Below are positions 22,967 through 32,061 of a DNA stretch of 64,000 nucleotides, piece after piece. A model generated the notes under the pieces. It had not been told where the DNA came from and ran no database searches. It saw nothing but the letters and a program-made list of their open reading frames with translations. This DNA is from Sarcodiotheca gaudichaudii (lineage: Eukaryota > Rhodophyta > Florideophyceae > Gigartinales > Solieriaceae). Each line of letters opens with the position of its first letter. Within the stretch, counting starts at the first letter, position 1. Location: NCBI GenBank assembly GCA_032355985.1, contig JAUKVZ010000006.1, forward strand, positions 1 to 64,000. The letters run 5' to 3'. The position numbers and the translations under genes were made by a program.

Positions 22967-25900
22967 CTACGGACACGGCCCCCACAAACCAATCAACTGC
23001 GCCAGATCCGCCGAGCCCACGACGCCGTCGCCCGTCAGATCCGCATCCGGATTGTTCGAACCCCAAAGCCCGATGAGCTGCGCCAGGTCGGAGCTGCCGA
23101 CCGAGCCATCACCATCGATGTCGCCCGGACATGGAGGCGTCGCCGTCAGTTCGTACGCGCCCATGTCAACTTCGGCGCCGGTCACGCGTGCGGCTTCATC
23201 CAGATCAACCGGCAGCGTTTCCATGATGTCGAGATCGTCATCCAGATCGGCGACATCCGCCGGCAGGGCGGCCATGTTGCCTCCATCAACACACGACGAC
23301 GCCATCAATAGCCGCAGATCGTCATCGAGTGTGCCGGCGATGTTGTCCGATCCATCGGCGTCGACGAACTGCGGATTGCCGCCGAAGATGTTGAACCCGC
23401 CGGCGCCCGCCCAGCCTCCGAGCACACAACTGTCATTGACGATGGGCGAAGAGCTTGGCGCGTAGGCGATCTCTTCGACGTCGTTGAAAGCGAAGATTGA
23501 GTTGGAGATGATTGGTTCGCTTGAAACGGGAACGTGGAGATTCTGCAGCTCGACATACAGGGCGCCCGCGCCGGGGCTTGAGTTATTGGTGAATGAGCAG
23601 GTGTCGATCTTGAGCAGCCCGATTCTGTGATTGGATGTGGTGTCGGCGCCAGTATCGACGTACATCGCGCCGCCCTGATCTCCGGCGGTGTTTCCGCTGA
23701 ACTCGCAATTCACCATGTCATAGATTCGTGACGGATAGCCGGAGTTCGATCGCTTGATATAGACCGCGCCGCCTTCCAGTTCACATTGATTGCCCAGGAA
23801 TCGGCAGTTGTATGCGCTGACGAGCGATCCATCCCGAACACCAATGGCGCCACCCAGAAACAGCGATTCATTCTGCAGGAACAGGCATCGCTTGAAAACT
23901 GCGACAGCGGTGTCTTCGAGGTTGATGGCGCCGCCTTCGTCTGCAACGCACGCCTCGAAGATGCAATCCGTCGCTTCGACCGATGCGTCGCCCGTCAGAT
24001 TGAACGCGCCGCCATCATCGTCGGTGGTCGAAACGATGAACGAGCAATTGCGCACGACCGCAGCTGCATGCCCCTGAAGCGCAAGGCTGCCGCCAAACGA
24101 TCCGGACATTACTTCGGAGACCTTCGTGTCATCAAGCGTCACCTGGCCATTGAGGGCGACATTGAAAACGGCGCCGTTGCCTCCCAGGCACTCAGCGATG
24201 AGACAGTTGGACATCTGCAGGTGTCCGCCGTGCAGGAGAGCGACGTTGCCGCTCAAGCCGATGCCCGCGCCATTGGCGCCATACAAGGACACGCCGTCGA
24301 CCAATCCGGATGCGTCAACATCCCAGCAGTCCAGCAGGCGCCCGATGTTGTCGGTCCGATTGCCGAATCCGGGTGTGTCATCTCCAAGCCGATCGCCGGA
24401 GATGAGCGACTCGAAGGCGCTTGGATCGCGCAGGTCCGGATCGCCGGCGCCGAAGCCCGCGTATCCGCCGAGGAGTTGCGTTCCCCGAAAGAGCCGGAAT
24501 GACGCAAATCGCCAGTTGCCCGGCACGGTTGGAATGTATTCACCAGCGCCAACGCGGATTTCGATGGTCGGCGTATTGAACAGCAGCGCCGCGTCCAGCG
24601 CATGCTGCAGATCCTGGAATGGAGATGCCCATGTGTCACCGGCGCCGCCGGGAGGCGCGTCGGAATCGACATACAGCGGAGGCGATACGGGCGATGCGCC
24701 GAACTCGTACGCCCCCTGATCAAGATCGACGCCGACCAGGCGCTCGTTCGTATCCAGATCAACGATGCACCATCCCGGAAGCAGGCTGGCGCGCCCTGCG
24801 TCGATGGACGTTGAGCCGACCTTCAGGCGCAGATCGTCATCGATTGTTCCGACGATGTCGTCGGCGCCGTCGGCGTCTGCAAAAAGCGGATCGGTCGAGA
24901 TGTTGTCGCTGCCGGCGCCGAACCACCCGCCCTGAATGCAACTCCAGGAAATATCCATGTCTCCCAGCAGCACCAGCGCCTGCGGCGAGGCGCCCGAATC
25001 CGTATTGCCCCAGAGCACGCTGTTGGCGCACGTGTGAGAAAACACCGAGGCGGATTCGAAATACAGTCCGCCGCCGACGTTCGACGCCGAGTTTTGTGCA
25101 ATGGAGCAGCCCGTCATGGCAAGGGAACTGAGGCCTCGATGGCGAAGCGCGCCGCCTTCTGCTGCGGTGTTGCCCGAGATCATGCAGTTGTCGATCGTGG
25201 TCGCGCCTCCGATGCGATGATCCCGAATGGCGCCGCCGCCGCCGGTCGCCGTGTTGCCGACAAAGACGCTGTGTCTGATCAAGGTGTCGGCAGTGGATCC
25301 GAATGAGATCCCTCCGCCATCGCCCGCGGCGTTGCCATCGAATGTTGACCGGACGATTTCAAGATCGCCCCCCGACGCATTGATGCCGCCGCCTCCTCCG
25401 CCACCTGCGCCGAGAGCCATGTTGTCACGGATCTCACAGCCGACGAATACGACGCGCGCATCGTCTTCGACAAAGGCGCCCCCGCCGGCATTGGAGGCGA
25501 TGTTGTCAATGAACGACGTATTGCGAAACACGGCGCGCGTGTCGTCGTCGCAGAACACGCCGCCGCCATCTTCTGCTGTGTTATCAATGAACTGACAGTT
25601 GTCGAAGGAGGCGAATCCGTTGTTGCCGGGGTCGACGTATGCGCCGCCGCCATCATCAGGCCCGGCGCATCGCAGAAAGTCCGTGTCCCGACAGATCAGC
25701 GAGCCCGCGGTCATGGACAGGCCGAGACCGAGGCCGTCGCGCAGCGTGCAGTCTGTGATCGTCGTGGCGCCGCCCGAGATGATCTCGGTTGAATGGCCGA
25801 ACAGTTCGCAATCATCGATCGTCGCGGCGGACGTCGTATCGATGCTGATGCCGAATACGCCGTTGGAGTCGAAGGTTGAACCCGTGACCGTCAGATCGCA

Positions 25901-27016
25901 CGTGCTCATGACGTGAATCCCGCCTCCAACATTGTCGGTGAACGTGCAATCAACCACGCGCTGCGTACAGGAGATGTGCCCGCGTATCGCGCCCAGCGCA
26001 CCTGCATCACTATTGCCGGTGAAATCGCACTGCGTGATCGTGATGTCGCTGTTCATAGCGCTGATGGCGCTGCCGCCATCGGCGCAGGTATTTGTGGTGA
26101 ACTGACAGAGGGTCAGGGAACAGGTCGAAAAGTCGGTCACGTGCACGGCGCCGCCGAAGCCGGGCGTCATTGTGCCTGCGACGTTGTTCAGGAACTCGCA
26201 TGATTCGAAAGTGGCGTCCGCCCGACGCACATAAGCGGCGCCGCCTTCGACGGTGTTCGGCGCTCCATTGGTCTCGGCGGTGTTGGACTCAAAATCACAC
26301 AACGTAAATGCGCCTGAACCGCCGAACACTGAGGAGACCGCGCCGCCCTCTTGCGAACCATTTCCGGTGAAGAGGCACTCGGTCGCGCTGACGCGCCCCG
26401 GATATGCGGAAAGCGCGCCTCCCGATCGATCTGCCCAGTTGTCGGTGAAGACGCAGTCATGCACGGTCACCTCGTCGCCTTCGACGAGCAGTCCTCCGCC
26501 GTAATCATCCGTGGTCATGAAATCCCCATCCGCATACCCGCCTCGAATGAGAAAGCCGTCGAGCGTTGTCAGTGCGTCTGAGTTCGTGGCGCGAAGGACG
26601 TGGTAGCTGTTGTCCGTGCGGCCCGTGAAGTTCGCGCCGTCGTCGCCCAGCAGATCGCCGGACAGGATGCTCATGTACGTTTGCGGATCGCGATCATCCG
26701 GATCCGGGGCGCCGAGCCCTGCGTAGCCGCCGAGCAGGCGCACGCCGGGATGCAACTCAAATGTCGCCGTTCTGGAATGCAGTATGCGAGCTTCACCGAG
26801 ATCGGGTCTGTACAGCCCGTCGGCGACTCGAATCTCAGTCGCTCCCGCAAAGGGCGCTGCGTCGATAGCGTCGCCGAGAAGATCGAACGCGTCAGCCCAT
26901 GACGCGCCGACGCCGCCGGGAGGCGCGGTGGCGTCGACATAGAGCACAACGCCTGCCGACAGGGTCGAGACCTGCGCATACAGACACAACGCAATGACCA
27001 GTGAAACTCGCAGCAT
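22967..27016 (-). CDS. Giant secreted beta-helix protein with C-terminal dockerin-like module
   Basis: 1349 residues. A signal peptide (LRVSLVIALCLYAQVSTLSAGV) leads into VLYVDATAPPGGVGASWADAF, the start of a right-handed parallel beta-helix domain of the Chlamydia polymorphic outer membrane protein type, with many GGAI/GGGIHV and FxxN-like turns. A second copy of the YVDSDAPPGGAGDTWASPFQDL start occurs near residue 790, so the protein has two beta-helix domains. It ends in a double EF-hand-like module (DIDGDGSVGSSDLAQLIGLWG and a second copy) bracketed by Cys in CPGD and GPCP. Likely exported and attached outside the cell. ATG at 27016 with GGAGGG upstream. A smaller relative lies at 34.9 kb. 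Confidence 0.88.
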   Translation of the reverse strand: MLRVSLVIALCLYAQVSTLSAGVVLYVDATAPPGGVGASWADAFDLLGDAIDAAPFAGATEIRVADGLYRPDLGEARILHSRTATFELHPGVRLLGGYAGLGAPDPDDRDPQTYMSILSGDLLGDDGANFTGRTDNSYHVLRATNSDALTTLDGFLIRGGYADGDFMTTDDYGGGLLVEGDEVTVHDCVFTDNWADRSGGALSAYPGRVSATECLFTGNGSQEGGAVSSVFGGSGAFTLCDFESNTAETNGAPNTVEGGAAYVRRADATFESCEFLNNVAGTMTPGFGGAVHVTDFSTCSLTLCQFTTNTCADGGSAISAMNSDITITQCDFTGNSDAGALGAIRGHISCTQRVVDCTFTDNVGGGIHVMSTCDLTVTGSTFDSNGVFGISIDTTSAATIDDCELFGHSTEIISGGATTITDCTLRDGLGLGLSMTAGSLICRDTDFLRCAGPDDGGGAYVDPGNNGFASFDNCQFIDNTAEDGGGVFCDDDTRAVFRNTSFIDNIASNAGGGAFVEDDARVVFVGCEIRDNMALGAGGGGGGGINASGGDLEIVRSTFDGNAAGDGGGISFGSTADTLIRHSVFVGNTATGGGGAIRDHRIGGATTIDNCMISGNTAAEGGALRHRGLSSLAMTGCSIAQNSASNVGGGLYFESASVFSHTCANSVLWGNTDSGASPQALVLLGDMDISWSCIQGGWFGAGSDNISTDPLFADADGADDIVGTIDDDLRLKVGSTSIDAGRASLLPGWCIVDLDTNERLVGVDLDQGAYEFGASPVSPPLYVDSDAPPGGAGDTWASPFQDLQHALDAALLFNTPTIEIRVGAGEYIPTVPGNWRFASFRLFRGTQLLGGYAGFGAGDPDLRDPSAFESLISGDRLGDDTPGFGNRTDNIGRLLDCWDVDASGLVDGVSLYGANGAGIGLSGNVALLHGGHLQMSNCLIAECLGGNGAVFNVALNGQVTLDDTKVSEVMSGSFGGSLALQGHAAAVVRNCSFIVSTTDDDGGAFNLTGDASVEATDCIFEACVADEGGAINLEDTAVAVFKRCLFLQNESLFLGGAIGVRDGSLVSAYNCRFLGNQCELEGGAVYIKRSNSGYPSRIYDMVNCEFSGNTAGDQGGAMYVDTGADTTSNHRIGLLKIDTCSFTNNSSPGAGALYVELQNLHVPVSSEPIISNSIFAFNDVEEIAYAPSSSPIVNDSCVLGGWAGAGGFNIFGGNPQFVDADGSDNIAGTLDDDLRLLMASSCVDGGNMAALPADVADLDDDLDIMETLPVDLDEAARVTGAEVDMGAYELTATPPCPGDIDGDGSVGSSDLAQLIGLWGSNNPDADLTGDGVVGSADLAQLIGLWGPCP

Positions 27017-27297
27017 ATGGACACCCTCCACGCGAAAAGCGCCGCGGGTCATGGTCCGGATGCGACGCACTACCTCGATTTATACAGGGCGGACGAGGCG
27101 CGACCAAAGGCTAAATCCCGTATTTCAGGCGGCGCCCGACGAGGCGTCAGCCCCGCCCCTCGTTCGCTGCTCCCTGCTTCGTGCAGGTGGGCGCCATGCT
27201 GGTGCGCCGCTGTTTGAAATTCGACGCGTCATTCACTGGAATCCGCCTCTACAATGGCCTCACTCAATCCTTTCGCCGCGCACATTGAGGTGGCCTT

Positions 27298-28509
27298 ATG
27301 AAGTTTCGTGTTTCACTTTCGTTGGCATTGATCACACTTGCCGCGCCTGCCGTTGCTCAGCATGGTCAGGCGCCTGATTCGAAGCCGCCTGCCGAGAGCC
27401 GGGACTGGCGCGAGGCGGAGCAGTTCTCGCTGACGAATCATGTGCAGCTCACATCGCCTCGCATGTTCGAGAAAGCCGGCGAGGCGTACTTCAGCCCCAA
27501 TGCGCAGTGGATCATCTTCCAGGCCGTGCCCAAACCGGAGAAGGGCCAGGAAGCCGACGAGCATTATTCGATGTACGTCGCCAAGCTGATTCGCGACGCC
27601 AGGGGACATGTCGAAGGCATCGGCGAACCCATCATGGTTTCCAATCCCGGCTCGGCCAACACCTGCGGCTTCTTCGATCCGCGCAGCCCCTATGACATCA
27701 TCTTCGGCTCCACACTCAAGCCGCCCGGGGAGCGCGCCAAGAGCGGCTACCAGCGCGACACCAGCGACTACGCCTGGCAGTTCCCTCGCGAGATGGAAGT
27801 GTGCATCCGTTCTGTCCCCGAGATCGCGGCCGATGTGTATCCGAACATGCGCCTCAACTGGAGCGTTGATGCGTTCATGCCCAAGCCCATCTGGATTCGC
27901 GATGGCTATGACGCCGAGTGCGCGTACTCACCCGATGGTCGATACATCGTCAATACAAATGTCGATCCCGAAACCGGCGATGGCGACATCTATATCTACG
28001 ACACCAAGACCAAGAAGATGAAGCCCATCATCACCGAGAAGGGATACGACGGCGGACCCTTCTTCAGCCCCGATGGCAAACGCATCTGCTATCGCTCAGA
28101 TCGAGCCGGAAATGACCTGCTGCAGGTCTATGTCGCCGATCTCAAGTTCGATGAACGCGGCGTGCCGACCGGTGTGCGGCATGAGTATCCCATCACCGCC
28201 AATCGCCACGTCAACTGGGCGCCCTATTTCCATCCCTCCGGCGAGTACCTCGTCTACACGACCAGCGCCGTCGGACATCACAACTACGAAGTCTTCGCGA
28301 TCGATATCCCCGACTACGGCGAAGAGATGGATTTCAAGCCCCAGCCGCGACGCATCACGCGGGCGCCCGGATTCGACGGCATGCCCGTCTTTTCAGATGA
28401 CGGCCGATTCATGATGTGGACGAGCCAGCGCGGCGAGAAGCTGTCCGGTCAGGAAAGGCCGTCCAGCCAGGTGTGGATCGCCGATGTCGTCGCGCCCGAT
28501 ACGCACTGA
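27298..28509 (+). CDS. Exported TolB-like beta-propeller protein (PD40 repeats)
   Basis: 403 residues. A signal peptide (KFRVSLSLALITLAAPAVAQ) is followed by a six-blade-type propeller of WD40-like/PD40 repeats: AYFSPNAQWIIFQ, ECAYSPDGRYIVNTNV, GGPFFSPDGKRICYRSDR, WAPYFHPSGEYLVYTTS and GMPVFSDDGRFMMWTS. Such periplasmic propellers bind proteins or peptides, as TolB does, but there are no tol genes here. Blades four and five flank a family insert with HEYPITANRHVNW. A -10-like TACAAT lies at 27248-27253. Divergent from the giant beta-helix gene across 281 bases. No protease domain is fused. Confidence 0.85.
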   Translation: MKFRVSLSLALITLAAPAVAQHGQAPDSKPPAESRDWREAEQFSLTNHVQLTSPRMFEKAGEAYFSPNAQWIIFQAVPKPEKGQEADEHYSMYVAKLIRDARGHVEGIGEPIMVSNPGSANTCGFFDPRSPYDIIFGSTLKPPGERAKSGYQRDTSDYAWQFPREMEVCIRSVPEIAADVYPNMRLNWSVDAFMPKPIWIRDGYDAECAYSPDGRYIVNTNVDPETGDGDIYIYDTKTKKMKPIITEKGYDGGPFFSPDGKRICYRSDRAGNDLLQVYVADLKFDERGVPTGVRHEYPITANRHVNWAPYFHPSGEYLVYTTSAVGHHNYEVFAIDIPDYGEEMDFKPQPRRITRAPGFDGMPVFSDDGRFMMWTSQRGEKLSGQERPSSQVWIADVVAPDTH

Positions 28510-28566
28510 GACGGAATCGACGCAAACGTCGATGTGATCAGGGATTGCGGCCAGGTGTCGAAGGTC

Positions 28567-28854
28567 TCAGGCGGCCGAGGTGTCGCTTGGCGGCGCTGCT
28601 TCAAGCAGCTCAACGCGGCTGTACTGATCCAGATTGCAGACGACCATCTCGCCATCATCCTTGCGAAGCGTGAGTCGATCGAGCCACACCTTGCCATCCT
28701 TGGTGTGCGCAAACCATGATCCGCTCTTGGTTTGCCCGAAATCGACGATCACACCCTCGATGCTGGTGTGCAGGGATCCGGACGCCGTGCGCGGGATCTG
28801 CTGAAAGACACGCACACGGGCGCCGGGCGAATATTCGATCATCTCCTGAGACAT
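28567..28854 (-). CDS. Small hypothetical protein
   Basis: 95 residues, MSQEMIEYSPGARVRVFQQIP at the start, with several predicted strands (GVIVDFGQTKSGSWFAHT, KVWLDRLTLRKDDGEMVVCNL, RVELLEA). Probably a small beta-barrel, soluble. No family known to me. The ATG at 28854 is favoured because a -10 (TACACT at 28867-28862) lies 7 bases upstream, so the message should be leaderless; the longer frame overlaps the candidate small RNA and its terminator. It converges with the TolB-like gene. Confidence 0.6.
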   Translation of the reverse strand: MSQEMIEYSPGARVRVFQQIPRTASGSLHTSIEGVIVDFGQTKSGSWFAHTKDGKVWLDRLTLRKDDGEMVVCNLDQYSRVELLEAAPPSDTSAA

Positions 28855-28928
28855 GCCGCGCAGTGTAGCGATGCGCGGCAAGTCGCTGCGCGCAGCGCAC
28901 GCGCGCGGCGCGCACTTTGCACGCGCGC

Positions 28929-28972
28929 AAAAAAGAAGCCGCCGAACGGAGGCTCCGATCCCCGTCCGGCGG
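28929..28972 (-). terminator. Terminator of the candidate small RNA
   Basis: An 11-base stem with a 12-base loop followed, on the minus strand, by CTTCTTTTTT. No protein gene on this strand lies directly upstream, which is the main reason to suspect a small RNA. Confidence 0.7.
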
Positions 28973-29051
28973 TCAAGACGCGAGCAAAGCCCGCGCAGTT
29001 TGCTTGTGAATGTGGAACGATCCACCCCCCAAGGGCGATCATTCTCAATCT
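28929..29051 (-). ncRNA. Candidate small RNA with own promoter and terminator
   Basis: On the minus strand, TTGACC (29085-29080), a 16-base spacer and TAGGCT (29063-29058) would start an RNA near 29051. The RNA can fold into three hairpins: one pairing GAATGATC with GATCGTTC (one G-U pair), one with AGCAAA/TTTGCT arms, and a strong 11-base stem (28972-28962 with 28949-28939). The last ends in a T-rich run (28938-28929), a rho-independent terminator. The gene downstream has its own promoter, so the RNA of about 120 bases appears to stand alone. It resembles none of the universal RNAs I can recognise. A short frame inside it is not favoured. Confidence 0.5.
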
Positions 29052-29139
29052 CCTGCTAGCCTAGCCCGCTGGCCGCCCCGGTCAACGTCCGCGCGTCGTT
29101 TCTCAGAAGATTCTGTAAGCCCTTTATTTGCAGTGATTT

Positions 29140-29652
29140 ATGTGCAATTCCCCGCAGCCCGGGACACGCCAGGAGTGGACGGAAGTCGGCATCGGTGTCG
29201 TCCTGCGCCGAACGCCTGAACATGCCGCTTGTTCGGATGCTGTCTGGGAGGCCCTCATCACACGACGCCCCGATTCGACCGTCTACGCGGGCTACTGGGA
29301 GTTCCCCGGCGGCAAGCTCGAGCCGGGCGAGTCGCCTGAAGAGGGGGTCTGCCGCGAGATCGAAGAGGAGACCGGCCTGCTCGTCGAGGCCCTGGGATCG
29401 CTGGATCGGGCCGATGCGATCGAGCACATCTACCCCCACGGCGCCGTCCGCCTCCACATCCGCCTCTGCCGCCTGCTGCCGGCCAGCCCACCGGCCCGGG
29501 CCATCGAAGTCGATGATGTCCGCTGGACGCCACTGGCCGAGCTGCGCTCGCTGCGATTCCCTGAGGCCAACGATGTGATCGTCGCCGCCCTCGAGGGAGG
29601 GGGGTGGCAGGGGATCTTCGAAGAAGGGGCGTCGCCCGGCGGGTCTACATGA
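29140..29652 (+). CDS. Nudix hydrolase of the MutT type
   Basis: 170 residues. The Nudix box is complete: GGKLEPGESPEEGVCREIEEETG (about residues 57-79), with the Gx5Ex7REUxEExGU spacing that binds magnesium and cleaves a nucleoside diphosphate link. The preceding GYWEFPGG and following LHIRLCRLLP, VRWTPLAEL match the MutT/NudG subgroup that removes oxidised nucleotides such as 8-oxo-dGTP; the exact substrate is a guess. The C-terminal tail runs 8 bases into the convergent zinc-ribbon/GYF gene. No clear ribosome site. Confidence 0.88.
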   Translation: MCNSPQPGTRQEWTEVGIGVVLRRTPEHAACSDAVWEALITRRPDSTVYAGYWEFPGGKLEPGESPEEGVCREIEEETGLLVEALGSLDRADAIEHIYPHGAVRLHIRLCRLLPASPPARAIEVDDVRWTPLAELRSLRFPEANDVIVAALEGGGWQGIFEEGASPGGST

Positions 29653-30844
29653 ACTCGCGAAGGGCCAGCACCTCGTGCCGCTCTTCCAGACGCTTGATCT
29701 CGTCGGCGAGCTCCGGCGGCGCCTCGCCCGGCCCGGCCTCGGCCTGGATCTCGCGAAGCTGCTGAATCGCCTTGGCGACCGAATCCAGCGTGTCCTGCTC
29801 GGCAAGCTCCAGAGCCGCGTCGTATCGGCGCTGGAAGCGATTGGTGCGAGCCTGCTCGAACATGTTCGTCGCGTCGGTCTGCGGCTCATCGGCGATCGCC
29901 GCTTCATCAGTCGCCGGCGGCTTCTCCTCTGACGCCTGCGGCTGCGCGTTCTGCGCCGAAGGTGTCGCCTGCTGCGTTTTCTCAGGCGCAGCGCCGGGGC
30001 CGGCCTGACCACTCAACTGATTGAGAAAGGGCCACAGCAGAAAGACACACACGATCGCCAGCAGCGCGATATTGGAAAGCGCCATCATCGCCGCCAGCGT
30101 CTTGAAGCGCGCAACATCCTTGCGCATGCGCTTCATCGATGGCGTCAGCGAAGGCGCGGCCGGCGCCGGCGCAGGCGCTTCGGTGTGCGGAAACGCTGAC
30201 TCGGGCAGAGGCGCAGGATGCGGCGCATTGAATGACTCAAGCGACGATCCCGCGCCCTGCGATGTGTCGGTGGTGGGAGGCTGCGTCCCCGGCAGTTCCG
30301 GCCCGCGCGCAGGTGTGGGAGGCGGCGAAGCCGCGGGCGTCACCAGGCCGCTGATCGTCGAAGCCGCGACGATGCGCGACGGCGCCTGCCCCGGAAGCAG
30401 GCGTTTCGGCGCCAGGCCCAGATGTTGTCTGTCTGATGGTGTCACGAAGACCGAGCCGCACGACTTGCACATGTACTCATCCGGATCGGCCGGTTCATGG
30501 CAGTTGTGGCATTCGCCCAGCAAGTGTCCGACGCCCGGCGTGTCCTTCGCGTAGGACCAGAACTGACGCGTCGTCGGACCGCGCAGCACCGTCTCGGCGG
30601 TCACCTTTCCGCGCTGCACCATCTTGCGAAGCGTTTCGTAGGAACAGCCCGGCGTGAAGGGTTGTTCATCATCCCGGATGTACCACGCGCCCATCGCGTT
30701 CTGCGTGGCCTGGCGTGAAAGTGGCTCAAACAGCCCCCCGCACGAGTCACAATTTGCCGCGTCGCCTCGTTGGATGTGGCCGCAGTAGGGGCACGGCATG
30801 AGACCATGCGTCGTCGTGTCGCTGTTTGAGCCGGTATGGTTCAT
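29645..30844 (-). CDS. Zinc-ribbon/GYF-domain membrane protein
   Basis: 399 residues. Order of parts: a zinc ribbon (MPCPYCGHIQRGDAANCDSCGG, about 16-37), a GYF_2-like domain (AWYIRDDEQPFTPGCSYETLRKMVQRGKVTAETVLRG, about 53-100) that in other proteins binds proline-rich peptides, a second ribbon (CHNCHEPADPDEYMCKSCG, about 112-130), a long Pro/Ala/Thr-rich linker, one membrane segment (about 262-285) and a helical, Glu/Ala-rich C-terminal part. The cytoplasmic head would pair with an outside helical tail. ATG at 30844; the longer frame is not favoured. Divergent from the parvulin gene by 93 bases. Proteins with this head occur widely in planctomycetes; role unknown. Confidence 0.75.
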   Translation of the reverse strand: MNHTGSNSDTTTHGLMPCPYCGHIQRGDAANCDSCGGLFEPLSRQATQNAMGAWYIRDDEQPFTPGCSYETLRKMVQRGKVTAETVLRGPTTRQFWSYAKDTPGVGHLLGECHNCHEPADPDEYMCKSCGSVFVTPSDRQHLGLAPKRLLPGQAPSRIVAASTISGLVTPAASPPPTPARGPELPGTQPPTTDTSQGAGSSLESFNAPHPAPLPESAFPHTEAPAPAPAAPSLTPSMKRMRKDVARFKTLAAMMALSNIALLAIVCVFLLWPFLNQLSGQAGPGAAPEKTQQATPSAQNAQPQASEEKPPATDEAAIADEPQTDATNMFEQARTNRFQRRYDAALELAEQDTLDSVAKAIQQLREIQAEAGPGEAPPELADEIKRLEERHEVLALREFM

Positions 30845-30937
30845 ATCGAGAATCGCCCTTTGCTCGGCGACAAAAACATACGTCCGCGAACGCCGGACAG
30901 TTCCAACTCCCATCCGGGTTCACCGGGGGTTTCAGCC

Positions 30938-31972
30938 ATGAGAACGCAGGTTTCGTCTCAATTTCGGGCCCGGAAGCATACCGCATGGCCATTCCTGCGA
31001 CTCTCGCCGGTCTGCCTGCTGACCCTCCTCGCCGCCTGCGCCTCCACCCAGCAGAAGCCCTACGAGGATCGAGGCCTCGTCCTGGCGGAGAAATCCCTCG
31101 GCGATCCGGCGCCTGACGCCAATGCCGCACTGGGCGACACCTGCGCCATCATCGACGGCGCCGGCGTCACATGGGAGCAGCTTCGTCCCTTCATGGCTGA
31201 AGCGGGCGGACGTCTGGCGCTGGAGGAGATCGCGCTGGATCAACTCGTCAATCGCGAAGCCAGACGGCGCGATCTGTCCGTCACGAAAGCGGACATCGAC
31301 TTCGAGCGCGAGCTGCTCAATCGATCGCTGCTGCAGACGGCGCGCGCGTCGAATGAACAGGACGCGGCGCGCATCATCCAGGCCGTGCGCCTTCGCCGCG
31401 GCCTCGGCCCCGAGCGCTTCAAGGGCCTCCTGCGCCGCTCCGCGCTGCTGCGAAAGATGGTGCAGGATGATGTGCTTGTCGCCGAGTCGAGCGTCGATCA
31501 GATGTACGAACTCATCCACGGCGTGCGCTATCAGGCGCGCATCATCACCGTCGACACCGTCGCCGACGCCGCACTCGTGCAGCGACAACTCGAAGCCGGC
31601 GAGCGCTTCGGCGATCTTGCCGCCACACTCTCGACGGATCCTTCCGCTGCGCGCGGCGGCATCATCGAGCCCATCAGCCCCGTCGACACGGCGTATCCAT
31701 CCTCCATCCGGCGCGCGCTGGAGATGCTGCGCCCCGGCGAAGTGTCGACGCCCATCGCCCTCTCCGAAGGCTTCGCCGTGCTCAAGCTGGAGAAGATCAT
31801 CGAGCCCGACGGCGTCCCGCTCGACAGCGTGCGCGCCGAACTGGAGCTGGCCGCCCGACGCCAGCAGGAGCGCCTGTACATGAATCGCCTCGCCGATCGC
31901 CTGATCGAAACGGCGCGGATCACCGTCCTCGATGCGAGCCTCGAGTTCGCATGGCGTTCCAGAGCCCAGTGA
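30938..31972 (+). CDS. Parvulin-type peptidyl-prolyl isomerase lipoprotein (PpiC/SurA-like)
   Basis: 344 residues. The lipobox LLAAC (about residue 34) follows a signal segment, so it should be a lipoprotein. A SurA-like helical region (about 60-200, with LVNREARRRDLSVTKADIDFERELL) precedes a parvulin domain (about 200-310: RYQARIITVDTVADAALVQRQL, FGDLAATLSTDPSAARGGIIEPISP, LRPGEVSTPIALSEGFAVLKLEKI). Such proteins help fold exported and outer membrane proteins. The usual parvulin glycine-rich turn is kept. Preceded by no strong ribosome site. It runs in the direction of the histidine kinase gene after a gap of 89 bases. Confidence 0.85.
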   Translation: MRTQVSSQFRARKHTAWPFLRLSPVCLLTLLAACASTQQKPYEDRGLVLAEKSLGDPAPDANAALGDTCAIIDGAGVTWEQLRPFMAEAGGRLALEEIALDQLVNREARRRDLSVTKADIDFERELLNRSLLQTARASNEQDAARIIQAVRLRRGLGPERFKGLLRRSALLRKMVQDDVLVAESSVDQMYELIHGVRYQARIITVDTVADAALVQRQLEAGERFGDLAATLSTDPSAARGGIIEPISPVDTAYPSSIRRALEMLRPGEVSTPIALSEGFAVLKLEKIIEPDGVPLDSVRAELELAARRQQERLYMNRLADRLIETARITVLDASLEFAWRSRAQ

Positions 31973-32061
31973 TAGCCCCATACTGGCGGGGGACGCTGAA
32001 CTGACGCCTCCATACGGCCGATCCTCTCAGGGGCGGCTGATCGCCCTTCGCGGAGCGATCC

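Noticed and set aside
28839-29048. A small protein starting MIALGGWIVPHSQ on the minus strand
   Set aside because: It runs through a strong terminator hairpin and overlaps the start of the next gene; its C-terminal half is Arg/Ala/Cys-rich as expected from random GC-rich sequence.
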